Assembly (NCBI RefSeq): GCF_021155775.2
Contig: NC_060238.1
Location: 20,502,970 to 20,566,969 of the forward strand
DNA from: Neodiprion pinetum
Taxonomy: Eukaryota; Arthropoda; Insecta; Hymenoptera; Diprionidae
Length of the DNA: 64,000 bases
Direction of reading: 5' to 3'
The notes beneath the pieces were generated by a model. The model worked only from the letters and a program-made list of their open reading frames with translations, was not told where the DNA came from and ran no database searches. The position numbers and the translations under genes were made by a program. Below are positions 1-12,670 of the stretch, one piece after another (position 1 is the first letter of the stretch; every line of letters begins with the position of its first letter).

Positions 1-680
1 ATACTTTCATCGTTTTACGACCGTGCTGCATAGTTTGGAAGGGGCGTGGTTGAAATTCCGATTTTGAAAACTTCCGAAAGCGAAACTTGAGGTAAAATAT
101 TCAAACCTTGAGGTAACATCAGAGGTTCGAATGCTGGTCCGAAACTCTAGAGGTTCAAAGTTCCGAAAGGACAAAATTTTTAAAGGGCGTAGCTCCGATA
201 AGTTAAAGTTCCGAATGTGCGGGAATGAGAAAATTTCAAAATCTGAAACATCGAAATTCCGCATGATCCAAGATTTTCAGTCCTGTGAATTTCTGGCTTG
301 GTGATATTTCTCCACTTTGAACTTTCTTAGTTTTGGATTTTCGATATTTTCACATTCGGAATCCTGGAACCATTCTCATTTTCGGTTTTTCTCATTTTTT
401 GCACCCGCTCGTTGAGTAAACTACGCTGTGCGAGTAGATATTGATTTTTGAAATTTTACTCTATCAAACCTTCATTTTTCGGAACTTTGCTCTATCCTAA
501 CTTGAATTTTAAAAATTCATCATTTCGGAACTTTGAGCCGTCAGCTTTCCGATCACTCGAAACTTTGTTGTTTCTTCAAAGTTAGATTTCTTTAAGTTTC
601 ACCAGAAAATAAATCGTAATTAGGCGCTTTCGAAACTTTTAACAATCGAAACTTCAACTCCGCCCCGTTTGGAAAAGCCG
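1..680. repeat. Degenerate short-motif repeat region
   Basis: No gene is recognised. The stretch is full of variants of one short motif (TTCCGAAA, GAAACTTC, GGAACTTTG and their complements) on both strands at irregular spacing of roughly 15-40 bp. This resembles a decayed tandem repeat and not coding sequence. The only sizeable open frame (minus strand, about 85 codons) is composed of translated copies of the motif. Confidence 0.4.
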
Positions 681-1740
681 AATTCACGTCGCGGAACTAA
701 AACAGAGTGACAAAAACTTACTTCAGTTAAAATCTGTGATTTGATCGTAACTTTACCTGGAGTTTTTTTCTTTTTATTATCAAACTCGTCATCACGCAGC
801 TAATGCTACATTTCGAATTTGTAATTTCACAGAAACGAACTACACAGTTTTGTGATCAAACGATTCACCGTGGATTTGGATTAAATGTTTTTTTCCGTCA
901 ACTTCATTAATCAAGATTTTGATTCGCTACTAATTTTTTCTACTAATCCATCAACTGGTCCAGGTGATTTTTTATTCTTGTTTCAATAATCGATCAATCG
1001 TGATAGACTTTGATTAATTGTTTTACCAATGAATCTGCAACAAGCCGAAATTGGTTTCAGTGAGCCAGAAAATTTTTTCATATCGTTGATTGCTTTTTAT
1101 CTGTCAAAAAAGTCAAACTTCTTTAAAAACGTAATACCTACAAAAAACGATAATTTCCCGAATCGTAAAAATTATAAACTCAAGCTAATGACGTACAACA
1201 GGTGCTAAAAAAACGTTTTAGCTTGCGTATAAATGATTCGAAATTTTGTGAATTTAAGAAATTCTCAAAGTAATAACGCAAAACAAAAATTTCATGCTAA
1301 GAAAGCGGAAGCATGAATTTGAATACGGGGCTTGTTTAACGTTTAAAAAATAATAAATGAGAAACTGAGCAATGTATGATATACTTTAACCTAAAGCTAC
1401 GATATAGGAATATATAATCTCTGGTAGATGTATGTGCCACACGTTTTACATATGCATATAAATCGCAGAGGCAGTCAGACGTGCCTGGGCAAAGGGTGAA
1501 AAGAAAATACTCTGGGAAACGTCGTGTCGAACAAGCTGTACCGTTGCTTTCCCCGTCCGACGATACATTTTTGACGTTGTAGAGACGTCGGAACGATGTT
1601 TCGCCCGACGAAAACCCGAGGGAATAATATTTTAGGTTTTACTTTCGAGCCACACACCTGCGAGATTTCGGATGTGGCGGTTGATGCTAATTACTTTCCC
1701 GATATGAGCGTAGCTTCTGGGGTTACGTACCTAAAAAGGT

Positions 1741-1764
1741 AAAAAAAAAAAAAAAAAAAAAAAA
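1741..1764. repeat. Poly(A) tract
   Basis: An uninterrupted run of 24 A. No target-site duplication or retroelement body was recognised next to it. Confidence 0.9.
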
Positions 1765-3468
1765 CGGAACCCCGGTAGGATCACTTTGTTGTCTGCAGTT
1801 TGTCAAGAACCTTTTTCTCAGAAACGGGTTCAGGCATCAAGTTCAAATTAATAATACTAAAGTCTACGGTCCCTTGGAGGTGTAAAAAATTCGAGCTTTC
1901 AAGTCAACGCAATGAAAAGATACAGCCGTATTCATGTGACAAACTAACTCGTTAAAACCATCCCGTTTACCTAGAATCGTGAAATTTGGAGAGAAGCAGA
2001 GTCTCGCAGCACAAGTGAAAGAAAAGTTCGGGAATTCGTTAATTTTTAGTAATATTACAAAAAATTATGAAAAAAAAAAGATAATCAAGTTCTTACGGAA
2101 CCCCCCGGTTTTTTATATACTGCTTTACTTTCTCCGTATATTTTTTGAGGTATATTCGATCGGACTAGGAAAACCTGCGAAGTGATCATCGTGTCAAGTT
2201 TTCCAACGTCAGGATGAAATGAGACTCCGAATGGGATCGCATACAGCGAAGTCCGCTAAAGGTACATAAGCCGAGTCTGCAAAAGGACCACCCATCAAAG
2301 TCCGAAAGAATTTGGCGAACTCGAGAAAGACTCCACGTTCAATCTCCCGCTGACCTTTGACCTGAGAAATAATAAATCCTCGGCCGATGCTGGCCGGTCT
2401 TACGTTCCTTTGCAGCTGTTCATTTCCCGGCTTTCATCTTTTGCAGGTTCGTTTCAGCTACCTTCTTTTATGAGGTGGGATTTGACTTCTGTTTGACTCG
2501 CGTTGCCGGTGTAATATCACTGCCAATTTCAATTACCCTCGCGTTGGAACGAAATTAATAACGAACCGAGAATGAAGGCGAAAGACTGGGCGAGGTTATC
2601 GCGTGGATTTATTTTTATCCTGGACGTGCAATTCGGGGGTCAGAGCTGTACTTCAATATAGGGGGAATTGAAAACTCCCTTTGTGGTTTAAGGTGGACGC
2701 TGACTAAGACGGCGAATTTACGACGAGTTTTTGTCCGGACGTGAGAAAAGCGAGATGAGAGAACCAAGGTAGAAAACTCGACTGACATGAATCTTTCATC
2801 AGTCCTCGCCTCCGGCCTTCCACACCACCTTTCATACCTCCTAGTCCCTGCGCTTCTTTTCCGACCTTTTGGCACCGTCTTTTCCCGCGTTCAGAGCTAG
2901 GTTAGGTAGCGTTAAAGAGGCACTCGTTGTCCCCTTAACCGTACGACAATGTAACGCTTATAAATAAATTTTGCGCGTACCTCTTCATTCCTCTCAAACT
3001 CCTCGTTAAAGTTCCAAGTAAAATCTTTATATCCGAAGACTCGATTCGTTATAATCACGGAGAATCTTCATCCTTTCATTCCTGATCAACCACCGTGATT
3101 ACAAAAGAACTGTGATCGACTGATTCCGGATGGTTTGAATCTCCGTTAAATCGACTTGAGAAAGCCTGGAACGAAGTTTGGGACTGAGGAGCTTCCCTCC
3201 GAGTGCTTTCTTAGGTCCTTGTAATGGACGTCTCGTTCATATTCGGGCACAACTCATAAACTGCTGACGCAGGTATTATTTCGTTGGGATCGAGTCTGCA
3301 GAAATAAGAAATAATCCATCACCCTACATCCCATGCTGTTAAGGTATCAGAGCGATGGAAAACACCGATAAGATACAAGTTGATGCTGTCGTGTACTGTT
3401 TTATTTATGAGTTATCGATCAGGAATTCATATCGGCTGAGGAATAATTTAAGGGTTTTTTTTATTCCT

Positions 3469-3493
3469 TCTCTCTCTCTCTCTCTCTCTCTCT
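3469..3493. repeat. (TC)n microsatellite
   Basis: A pure TC dinucleotide run of about 12 units in an otherwise non-repetitive stretch. Confidence 0.9.
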
Positions 3494-6400
3494 TTGCTCA
3501 TTCACCTCTGTGATGCATGATGACAGACAAAGCTGCGTGCGTGAGAACCGAATGACACTGCGTACGAAGTGACCCAGAACACGGTTAAAAGGTATAGGAG
3601 ACGTTGCGGAAGCGTGAGAGTTTCTCTATTTTTCTCCCTCTTTCTCTGCTGTTTGCGTTCCTCCTATCCAGAGGCAATCCCAATCGCTGACGCTTTGCTT
3701 CCGGCTGACTTGCGCCCAGGCTCATATCCTCGCTACATTAACGGAAGCTCGACGTATGCGCCACTCACACTAGGAAAAGCCAACCGCCAATCCCTGTCAA
3801 TAGGAGTGAATTTCCGATTTCATCCGCCTCACTATTCCTATCAGTTTCCCGCCACTACCTTGGTAAACCTAAACCTCTGCCAGCATAACTCCCGGCTTGT
3901 ATGCCCTATTGAAATGCTTCTCGATATTCAGATCCGATGGAAATATCATCGTAGAAAGAGACGCAAACGTTGAATCAAAGAAACGGGAAATGCTTTTCAT
4001 TACGCTACTCTTCTCGTCTTTCAAAACGAGTTCCCCTAATGCATCCGTGACGTCATAGGCACTTCTATTTTATTCAAAGCCCGCGCTCGCTATACGGTTG
4101 ATTAAAAATAGAGGTTGTGAACATTTTCCACTCGTGCCAGGCGAGAAAAACTTACTTCAATACTCACTCTTGCGGTATTCGTTCGTCGACTGTCAAACGA
4201 GTTGGCCAAAGTCGCGAGGTGGTGTAAATAGATCGAAATATGACCGCCATTGTTTCCGGAACTCCGCAACGCGTTGATATAAATCGAACATGAATTCTTT
4301 ACCAAAACATTCCTGTTTTCAGATTCGTTGTCAAAAATGTCTGGGAACGAGTCAAAAGTTATCAGCTCCGCGTAATCGCGACAAGACGAAAGGCTTCTTC
4401 GGGAATTTCCGCCTTGCGAAGAATCGGTAAATACTAACGAGACGAGAAACGAAGTTTCGGTCAGTCGATCGCCGAACGTTGTAACGATAACATCGGATAC
4501 TCGGTTTCTCGTTTACGTCTAAAATCGGCAGTTTTCGTAGTTTGCATTTGAAAATGTTAATTAACGCGATAAGAATCATTCGCGCAGCATGCAATTTGTG
4601 AGATTGAATATCTCTAAAAAATCAATGAAGCGCGAATAAATTAAATGTGATTGAGGTGAAAATAAAGCTGATTCGTTCTGATCAACAGTGATACAGGATT
4701 ATACGTGACCAGGATAACACACAAGATTAACCTGTGAGTTGGATAAATGTGGCTGGATTCGTAATCCTCAAGGTAATTAAATATGTAGATTCTTTTGTGA
4801 CGAGTTTTACGAAGAAACTTTTATCCGGGTTTGATTAAAATTTTTGTGTACAGACTTTTAAATGAAGGGGTCTTTTGAAGTACTCCTGTTTTATCTACGT
4901 CTCGAAGGAATTTTTTCATCCCAAAGGATTATTACAAGCATAACTTTTCAGCGTATATATATACGATATTCGTAATCTCTTTGAATGTTATAATAATCTC
5001 GTGTAAATATGTAGATCCGTAGAAGAAATTTCGTTGTATATTCCTGTAGTAGTAATAATCTGAACGACAATCTCTGGATATTATTCGTAATCCTAGAATC
5101 CTTGAGATTATCTACAGTTGTAATGCTTGGTCGTAAAAGCGATGTAAATGATATTAATTCGAATTGTCTGTATCGAGAAAAATCATCCAGAATGAATCGA
5201 AGGAAAACTCGCAACACAAATTTAACAGAATTTTCGTAATATTAAAGTCTCGATAAGATAAAAATATCACACAAATTCACGAGAAGAAATTCTTGAATAA
5301 TTCCATGAAAAAAAAAAAAAAAAATAAATAAATAAAAAAATTGGAGAAATATTCATCAGATTTTTTCAACGAATTGAATACAGCCGAGTGGTAGAGGGTA
5401 AAATGGCGAGTCGAAATGTACAATATTTTACCCCGTCTAAGGGCGCCGCCCAGCGCGGACATGAGGAGTATAAATGCGATCATAAACTGGCAGCGAGTGA
5501 CACCATTAAACGATTAATATCCGCGGCGCAGACCGAAGCGAGGGCGTAAACTGTTTGACGTAAAATTTTAACGGTTATTGTATATATTAATAACGCGAAA
5601 TACCGAAGGGTACGTAGCGCTTTAATGCGGGAGCACGGATCGAACCTGCTGTCGCAGAGAGTCTCTCTTCATGGCTCATTGAATTACGGTAATGGAGTAT
5701 TTACTCGTAAAAGTTTGAAGGAATTCACTCACCCCCTTTCGTCCCTTCCCCCAAGCAAACATCGGCTCACATACGATACCTCTGTACGTGTTGTACGTAA
5801 ATTACGTTCTTGCGGATACCGAATATCGCTGTACGGGACTCTGTTCTTTCCCAACGAAAATCAACCGAGCCGTTAACTTTATCAGGGTTTCTTTCTTCGT
5901 CGTCGTATTACACCCTCGGCGATCGTAAGCTGGCCTCTTCCAACATTCACTTCGCAACTTTCAAGCCAAGGGAATCGTCCTCTGTACAGTAGCGATGGTA
6001 AAAAACGTGATCGAAAATCAAACCCTCGTATTCTTAAGTACCGTAACGTAAGCCTGAATACTTTGCAAATTTAAAATGAATATTTATTTCAATGTGTGAG
6101 GAACTGTCGATTTCTTTGTGTTAATCTTACACTCAAAACTGTGCAGAGTTTGTAGTTATTTCAGTCTCATAGCGAGGTCAGTATTCGGTGTTTAAAAACT
6201 GATTGTAATCCTGGAATTCTGTAGGTAGTTGAAAGTTTCAAATCATTCAAGGGGGTGATAACCCTTTTCCCATTGATTTTCGAATTGATTTTAAATCGCT
6301 GCTGTTGATACGCTAAAGTTTTCCAAATAACTAACGAATACACAACTGAAAGTTGCTAATTTTATTTTTAATTTCAGATTTTCACATTTAAAAAAAGATT

Positions 6401-7181
6401 TAGTATAGTTTGAGTTTCAACATGTTCAGCAGGTAACAAAATTCGCGACGATCATTTACTTTTCACTTCACTATGATGTTGTTCGTTATGCCAGATTTCG
6501 TAAAAATCTAGCAAGCCGTTTCAAAATCATCGTGTAAAAAAAGTTGAGGAACGTTGCATCGAGTGAAACGAGTGTAAAGCTAAAGAAATATAGACGATTT
6601 TTGAAAATCGAATTTAAAGGCTAAGAATAAAAATAAAACTACAGTATTTTTTTTAGCTGCTTGTATAAATCGTCGGTTATTCGTCAACCTTCCCCAATCA
6701 ATCGCACAACAGCAGTTCAGAGTTGACCTAAGACCGAAATTTTGTTAAAAAAATAAATAAATAAAAAAAAATATTTCGTATATGTATATGTAAGCTTGTG
6801 CGTAATCAAGCTTGGCTGCGTCGCTTATTGACACGCGTGTGAGAGTCAGTATGTAACAAGACTCCGAGCTGTTAGCATCAATGTTATTATATTGATGTAT
6901 ACAAGGGTTTGCTATCGGCAATTGTATAGATTCAGGTTAGCTATAAGATTATTAGTAAATGGTAATATCTCTGTATTTCACTAATTTGTACATATTTTTA
7001 ATATTTCAGTTGTTAACTGCATCTTACATGTGTCGATTATCACCCTAATCTTCATTCCTTCCTAACAATATAATTGTTGGCTTACATGTATAATTAAAAA
7101 CGTTTTTCCTTTTAAACCCGAATTTTCTGAATGAGTTTTAACGCGTATAAGTTTAAACGTGGAATCAAGCCGATGATAATT

Positions 7182-7211
7182 ATGATGATGATGATGATGA
7201 TGATGATGATG
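7182..7211. repeat. (ATG)n microsatellite
   Basis: Ten consecutive ATG triplets. The poly-Ile run in the minus-strand frame is a translation of this microsatellite, so that frame is not a gene. Confidence 0.9.
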
Positions 7212-8407
7212 GCGGCGATGAAACTAATTGGTACCCAGCGTGCAGCCGAACTTATTCTTGCTAATAAAAAGGCTCTTAATATACGCGCAATCGTTTGAAC
7301 GAAGTGATGAAATTCACAACCCCCGAACAAAGGGTGAGGAGGAGGGACGGAACGCGCGCTTGCTCCTCTTAACAAATAGCCTCGTTAGGAGGACAAAGAT
7401 CTTTGTAATTTTCCGTACCTCGAGCTAAAAGTAGGCCATGAAATCCTGCCGTTCCGGCACGCCAACGGTCTTTTCAATTTTACCTGAAATAAAAATAAAG
7501 GGGAGCTAGACAAACGAAGTGGCGTAAGAATGCTGGAATAAATAACAAATTATGAAAAAACAATGAAATCGGAGTTTGAAAAGTGAAAATGAAGTTTAAT
7601 TATTATACCGGTAAATTTTGGTATAAGAATCTCTTCTTTCTTTATGTGGAAAAACATTGTCAACCAGAAATACTATTGGTAAAGAAAATTTAAGTCTTCC
7701 ATATGTTTTTGCCGAGTAGTTTTGTTTCACTTATTTTTTGTAAAAATGATCTCAACATCTTTTTTACAGCTATGTAAAACAAATTTCAAATAATGAACCA
7801 ATTTGCATCGCAATTAATGACAATCGGACCTTTCTAGGAAAAAAATGTATGGTATGAAATTTTCTTTAACGTTGAAGTGTTGATTGCTTGAATTGAATTC
7901 AACGTCGAAGCTTTCGAACCTTTGATACACAGATTTGTCATCCTTAAAGTGTCTTCAAAAAATTTCAAACCTCACTTTTTATTAATCTTATTCCAAGATC
8001 GTCATGCATCGAGTATTTATCAAATCGATGAATTCTCAATGTACGGCCATGTGGCAATAAAATAAATGAAAGGTATCGATTTTTGGTCAACCAACTCCCT
8101 TGAGCATAAATCCTGCGAACGAAGTTTTCACGTTGCTTCATCAAACGAATCGAAACAATAAATAAAGAAATGAAATATTCACAAAACATTCGAACGCCTC
8201 GTCCCGAGTTTATTTATCCATATCGATATTTGACTGATTGTGAATTTGAATGGAATCGGGCCGAATGGCGGTTGGATAGCAAACCGGATTGTCTGGCTGT
8301 CAATCTAGAAAATTAACGGCCTAATAAAATCCGATTTTTTTTCCAGCCAAATGTTTGAACGGAGATAAAAATAACACTCGATATAGACGTATATTTTATT
8401 CTTTATT

Positions 8408-8417
<10 letters not shown>

Positions 8418-8443
<26 letters not shown>
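8418..8443. repeat. (TC)n microsatellite
   Basis: About 13 TC units inside a wider pyrimidine-rich tract (8401-8456). Confidence 0.9.
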
Positions 8444-8447
<4 letters not shown>

Positions 8448-8709
8448 ATCTTCCCTCAATGAGTTCACATACCTCCATATACGACTGAAATTAGGACTCT
8501 AACAATAAACGTTCTCGGCAAGGGGGTTAATAAAAGTCGTATAAAGCTTCGTGTGAATTTGAAAATGCGAGGATATAAATTCACGCACATTGTATATGAA
8601 GGGGTAAGGCTACGATCATCGCACCTTGAAAATCACACACGATCTTTATTTCATTATAACACTTTTGATATCGATAATTTTATTTTAGTTTTAGGCACTT
8701 TCGAAAATA

Positions 8710-8754
8710 TTTATATATATATATGTATATAAATATATACATATATATATATAC
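8710..8754. repeat. AT-rich near-perfect inverted repeat
   Basis: Alternating TA/AT sequence in which an arm containing ATATGTATAT is mirrored by TATACATATA around a short centre. It could extrude as a cruciform. It is probably a simple (TA)n microsatellite with symmetric G and C interruptions. Confidence 0.7.
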
Positions 8755-9272
8755 CTACATACGTATATATTAGTATTATTTTTAATTGTAATATTCAATA
8801 ACATACTCTTGTTTCTCACGTATCCAATGCACTTCTCACAATACTGATAATGTTTGAAAATTATCGTAAAATGACGTCGTACAATTATGTTACATTATGC
8901 AGACTTTTTTTTTTTTTTTTTCTTTACGTATAACACAAAAAAGAAAACGACGTCAAAGTTTGTAACGTCCTAACGCAACGAATCATTGGGCAAAAATCAC
9001 TCATACGCGATGTGAGGATGACATTGCAGTAATTAAGTTTCAAAAATGGTTTAGTGAATTTCTGATAATTCTGAAATTACGAAGAATGAAGATTTTTTTT
9101 TTTTTAAGATGTGTCGTTACTTTGAAATTGCAGTCTTCAATATCATAAAAACAAGGATGTTTTAAAAAATTAGTAATCATTTGCTTTTTACCTAACTTTT
9201 ACACATTGCGTTTTATACATTCTATGGCAATAATTTACATGGTGGAACGAGAACCTGAATTACTACTACTGT

Positions 9273-9312
<40 letters not shown>
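9273..9312. repeat. (TAA)n microsatellite
   Basis: About 13 uninterrupted TAA units. Confidence 0.9.
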
Positions 9313-10684
9313 TGTCTCATGCACGATTTATGCGTAAAATTGCCGGAATCATCGCAAAATATAGTAATGATTAAACGAGCTCCGAACTCTCTTGATTCTT
9401 ATTTCTTATTCTGTTTTACAATTGTACAATGACGTTATTCTGATCTTTATACAAAAACTATGCGGAAGCTTATCGTACGATATAAACTACTTTTTTTCTT
9501 AGGCCATTATAATTTCAATCCTTAACTAATCCATTTCTTCGCAAAATTTGATAAAATCAAATTAGATTTTCCTAATTGATTTTCTATCAATTCGCATAGT
9601 TTATTACAAGCATTATAATTGTTACGTTTGATAAGATAATTTTAGAATATTTCCAGTCGAATTCCCGATTTCGTCGAATTTAGCGCTAACTATTCAATTT
9701 ATCACACACGATATTCTCATTCATTCATAGCCATGCAATGTCATCGTCCATATTTTATTCCGTATATAATAGGAGAGTGATAAAATTGGAATCGTCGATG
9801 TGACTCGACGATACGATGGACAATTTAACTTGTTGGCTCTTATATATATAGAATAATTGGTTTTTATACCTTTTGTTAAAAATTACGCGGGTGTCGGAAT
9901 ACGTTATTCAAGCTTGAGAAAATGCGTGTCTAAATGATAGCGCGATATATATAAGCGATCGTCATACTTATGTCTAGTCGATAATTGTACGTGTATTAAT
10001 GAAACTAGGACGAGGTATATTATAGACCTAATTATTTTACTCTCACGATATATTTGGTTTGACTAGTCTTCGACTTACGATAAGTCTCAAGCGCTGGGGT
10101 AATATTATTACTTTTAGCTGAAAAAATAGGGTATTCGCAACTACTCGACGTCGATCACTAATTTTTCCGAAAAAAAATTCCGGACCTACCTGGCTTTGTC
10201 TTAAGAAAATAAGTCCAAATAAAAATTACCATTTGTTCCTTTTTTTTTCAAACTACGACGAAGAGGCGTTTGGTTAAAATAAATAAATATTAACCAGACA
10301 TCTAACTTAACGAGTTGACGAAAATCTGTAACAAAAGAATTGTCTTTTCACCCCATAAAATATCGAACTGATCGAAAATTATTAGTTCATAATGCATAGC
10401 TTCTGTGTTGCGGAAGTGAAAAATCGATAAGAGACTGAATTATAATAAAATCACATTCACTGACATTACGCATGTGCGCAATAACATAATTATCATACAG
10501 GTATAACAGACTTAGACTTTCCTGAACGCAATTATCAAATTTATCAAAGCTCGATAACGTCACGATGCAAAGTCGAACCGTAAATGGTCGACACGTGAAA
10601 TGTGCGAAAAAATAAAAGTCCAAAAGGGCGAACAGTGATGATGAAAAATGAAGTGATAGAGTGAAAAAACATGAGCGATGAACT

Positions 10685-12631
10685 TCACTCCATTAGTCCA
10701 TTTCTGTCGTAGCTTACGGACCTGAAGGCGTCGTCGACGAGATCAGTGAGGCACCTGACAGCCTGTAAAAGCGCTGCGAGAAGAAGAGACAACGACAAAG
10801 AGATCAGCTTGCTCGGAACGAGGGCGGCGTTGTCAGAGCTTTGAATGCGGCCCGTTTTTTTCCGCTTCCGTTTCTCGAAGCTGTTTGACTTGAACGGTTT
10901 TGCATTCGGAGAGTTTCCTCTTCCGGCGGTGATTTTGTCCAGGGAGCTTTTTCTCATTCTGGGTGATCTCTCCTGGGAGTTTTTCCGCGTCTCCATCACA
11001 TTACCGACGCCTATATTCGACCTTGAATTCTTCCTAGCCTTCTCACCGCTCGGCAATGCCGACTGTCGACTTGATATTATGCTCTCGATTTTTCGCCGGA
11101 ACTCGTCGGTCTTCGCCTCGACTTCGGCCAGCCGATTCTCCTTCGACTTCCGACTCGACCTTCGACTCGATTGCTCGCTTCGCTTTCTCCCGTACAGCGA
11201 CTTGTTGTCCAGCGTATCGTCCGACTTCGCCTTGACGTTGATCTCTAGATATCCGTCACCGCATTCGTTTTCACCCTTGAACTGAAGGCTTTCGAAAGAG
11301 GACTTGCCCCTCCAGCAAGGGTCACCCGTTACCTGGAACATCATCTCGTTCTCGTCCAGCGAGTTGGTCCTACTGTGGCACTTCTTACTCTCCACTAACT
11401 TCTTGTCCTCGATCCTGCTGTTCAAATTGTCATTTATCTCACCGTAATTCGACGATAAGTCCCCGCTGTTCATCGAGTAGGATTTAATGTTCTTCCCTGC
11501 CTGCTTGAAACGCCCCTTCGTCGGTGTCTTGCTCAGACTATTCGGTATGAAGTTAACATTCTTGTCGTTCGATCCGCAGAACGTTGAGTTACAAGTCCCG
11601 ACGAGTTCCCCGAGATTCGGAGGAGCGCTTGCAAAGGGCTTTTCATCGTTAAACTGCAAGAGATTGTCGTCGTTTGTAAAGGTGTCGTGATCGGAATCTG
11701 GCGTCACGTCCTTCCCCGAGATTTTGACGAGTTCGTCGCGCTCCTCGTTGAATGTGAATGAGAACAGCTGCCCGCGCTTAACGGACTCTATGTTCTCCGT
11801 GCAAAGTAGGTCCTGGACTTCGAACAAGCTACGCTCGATGCTTGGACTCTTGTACAGCAGGTTCTTCAGCTCCGGAATATCAAGGTCCTGGACCTGGAGC
11901 AAGTTCTGCTCAATGTTGAGCAGGCTTTCCTCAATCTGTACAAGGCACTCCTCGATGTCGCATGTGGTGCTGGTCTCCTCGGTGGACCTTGAGGTGCGAC
12001 TGGAGTCGCTGCGCGTCGGACTAGATGCGAGGTCGAATCGATTTTGGCTGTTGTAGAAGACCTGGTAGTTGCTGTGGCTGTTGGCAATCTCGTAGTTGGC
12101 CTCGTCCCGCGGAATAAGGTTCTCAACCGAAATTTCCTCGGCCTCTGGCCCGGTCCGACAGTCGCTACAGCTCTCGGAGAGCACACGGTACGTCTCGTGG
12201 CTGTTGGCTATGGACACGCAATGGCTATTCGCCTCGGAACTGTGCGACGCCCGAATTCTCCTGGTCCATGAATCGAAGCTGTGAGTGTCCTCGGTTAGCA
12301 GGTTGTAGTTGCTGTGGCTATTCGCGTCCGGGTAGGTAGCGCGCTCCGGGGTGTTGTCCGAGCTCTGGGAACCCTCAAGGAACATGCAACGGCTCCCGAG
12401 GATGTTCTCGTCATCGCTGTCCAGGTTCAGAAGGTTCCTCCGGGACCCGTCTGCTCCTTCCGCGTTCTCAACACTCGCGTCGACGTGGATCTCCACCGGG
12501 CATAGCACCCGCGAACGTCCTATCATCGAGTTGTAGTTGTCCCGGTGATCGACCGAGGTCCTCTCGTCCAGGAAGTCGTAGGCTTGGGCTCTGTAGCTCG
12601 GGCAAGGTGTGTTCACCGGCGAATGTGCCAT
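10685..12631 (-). CDS. Uncharacterised 648-aa low-complexity protein, probably tail-anchored
   Basis: Single open frame of 648 codons ending in TGA. The frame is open four codons further to a TTG, so the first ATG (12629-12631) is taken as the start. No known domain is recognised. Residue numbers count from this ATG. A repeated ANSHxxY motif occurs at about 103-111, 133-150 and 182-192. A Leu/Glu/Gln-rich probable helix or coiled coil lies at about 224-278 and contains two VQDL repeats. Ser/Arg/Lys-rich basic stretches lie at about 477-500 and 533-566, with a basic cluster at 587-593. Near the C-terminus is one hydrophobic segment (about 609-625, rich in Leu/Ser/Ala) followed by about 23 residues, the layout of a tail-anchored protein. 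The ORF begins 39 bp after the stop codon of the DRAM-type gene on the same strand and in the same frame. It could be a separate gene, the second cistron of that mRNA, or a C-terminal extension by readthrough or alternative splicing. The length of the frame makes chance unlikely; function is unknown. Confidence 0.75.
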   Translation of the reverse strand: MAHSPVNTPCPSYRAQAYDFLDERTSVDHRDNYNSMIGRSRVLCPVEIHVDASVENAEGADGSRRNLLNLDSDDENILGSRCMFLEGSQSSDNTPERATYPDANSHSNYNLLTEDTHSFDSWTRRIRASHSSEANSHCVSIANSHETYRVLSESCSDCRTGPEAEEISVENLIPRDEANYEIANSHSNYQVFYNSQNRFDLASSPTRSDSSRTSRSTEETSTTCDIEECLVQIEESLLNIEQNLLQVQDLDIPELKNLLYKSPSIERSLFEVQDLLCTENIESVKRGQLFSFTFNEERDELVKISGKDVTPDSDHDTFTNDDNLLQFNDEKPFASAPPNLGELVGTCNSTFCGSNDKNVNFIPNSLSKTPTKGRFKQAGKNIKSYSMNSGDLSSNYGEINDNLNSRIEDKKLVESKKCHSRTNSLDENEMMFQVTGDPCWRGKSSFESLQFKGENECGDGYLEINVKAKSDDTLDNKSLYGRKRSEQSSRRSSRKSKENRLAEVEAKTDEFRRKIESIISSRQSALPSGEKARKNSRSNIGVGNVMETRKNSQERSPRMRKSSLDKITAGRGNSPNAKPFKSNSFEKRKRKKTGRIQSSDNAALVPSKLISLSLSLLLAALLQAVRCLTDLVDDAFRSVSYDRNGLME

Positions 12632-12670
12632 ACCGTTCGCCAACTGACCGCCGCCCCATCTTCTGCCCGA

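Larger units (their letters stand above)
681..10684. other. Intergenic or downstream region, no gene recognised
   Basis: About 10 kb in which no protein family, tRNA or rRNA was recognised on either strand. Open frames are short, start at non-ATG codons or contain homopolymers. The stretch holds several microsatellites, listed separately. Since the 648-codon ORF ends at its right border on the minus strand, the right part (roughly 8.4-10.7 kb) could include that gene's 3' UTR. Several AATAAA-type signals exist on the minus strand (plus-strand TTTATT, for example near 8.4 and 8.65 kb), but none can be assigned. Confidence 0.5.

Noticed and set aside
3569..3973. 134-codon plus-strand open frame with an apparent signal-like hydrophobic stretch
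   Set aside because: It begins at GTG, has no recognisable family, no flanking splice logic and a composition like intergenic DNA.
5625..5700. tRNA-like T-arm (GGTTCGATCC on the minus strand)
   Set aside because: No matching acceptor stem, D-arm or anticodon arm was found at the required spacing. A similar GGTTCGAATACC near 29.73 kb was rejected for the same reason.
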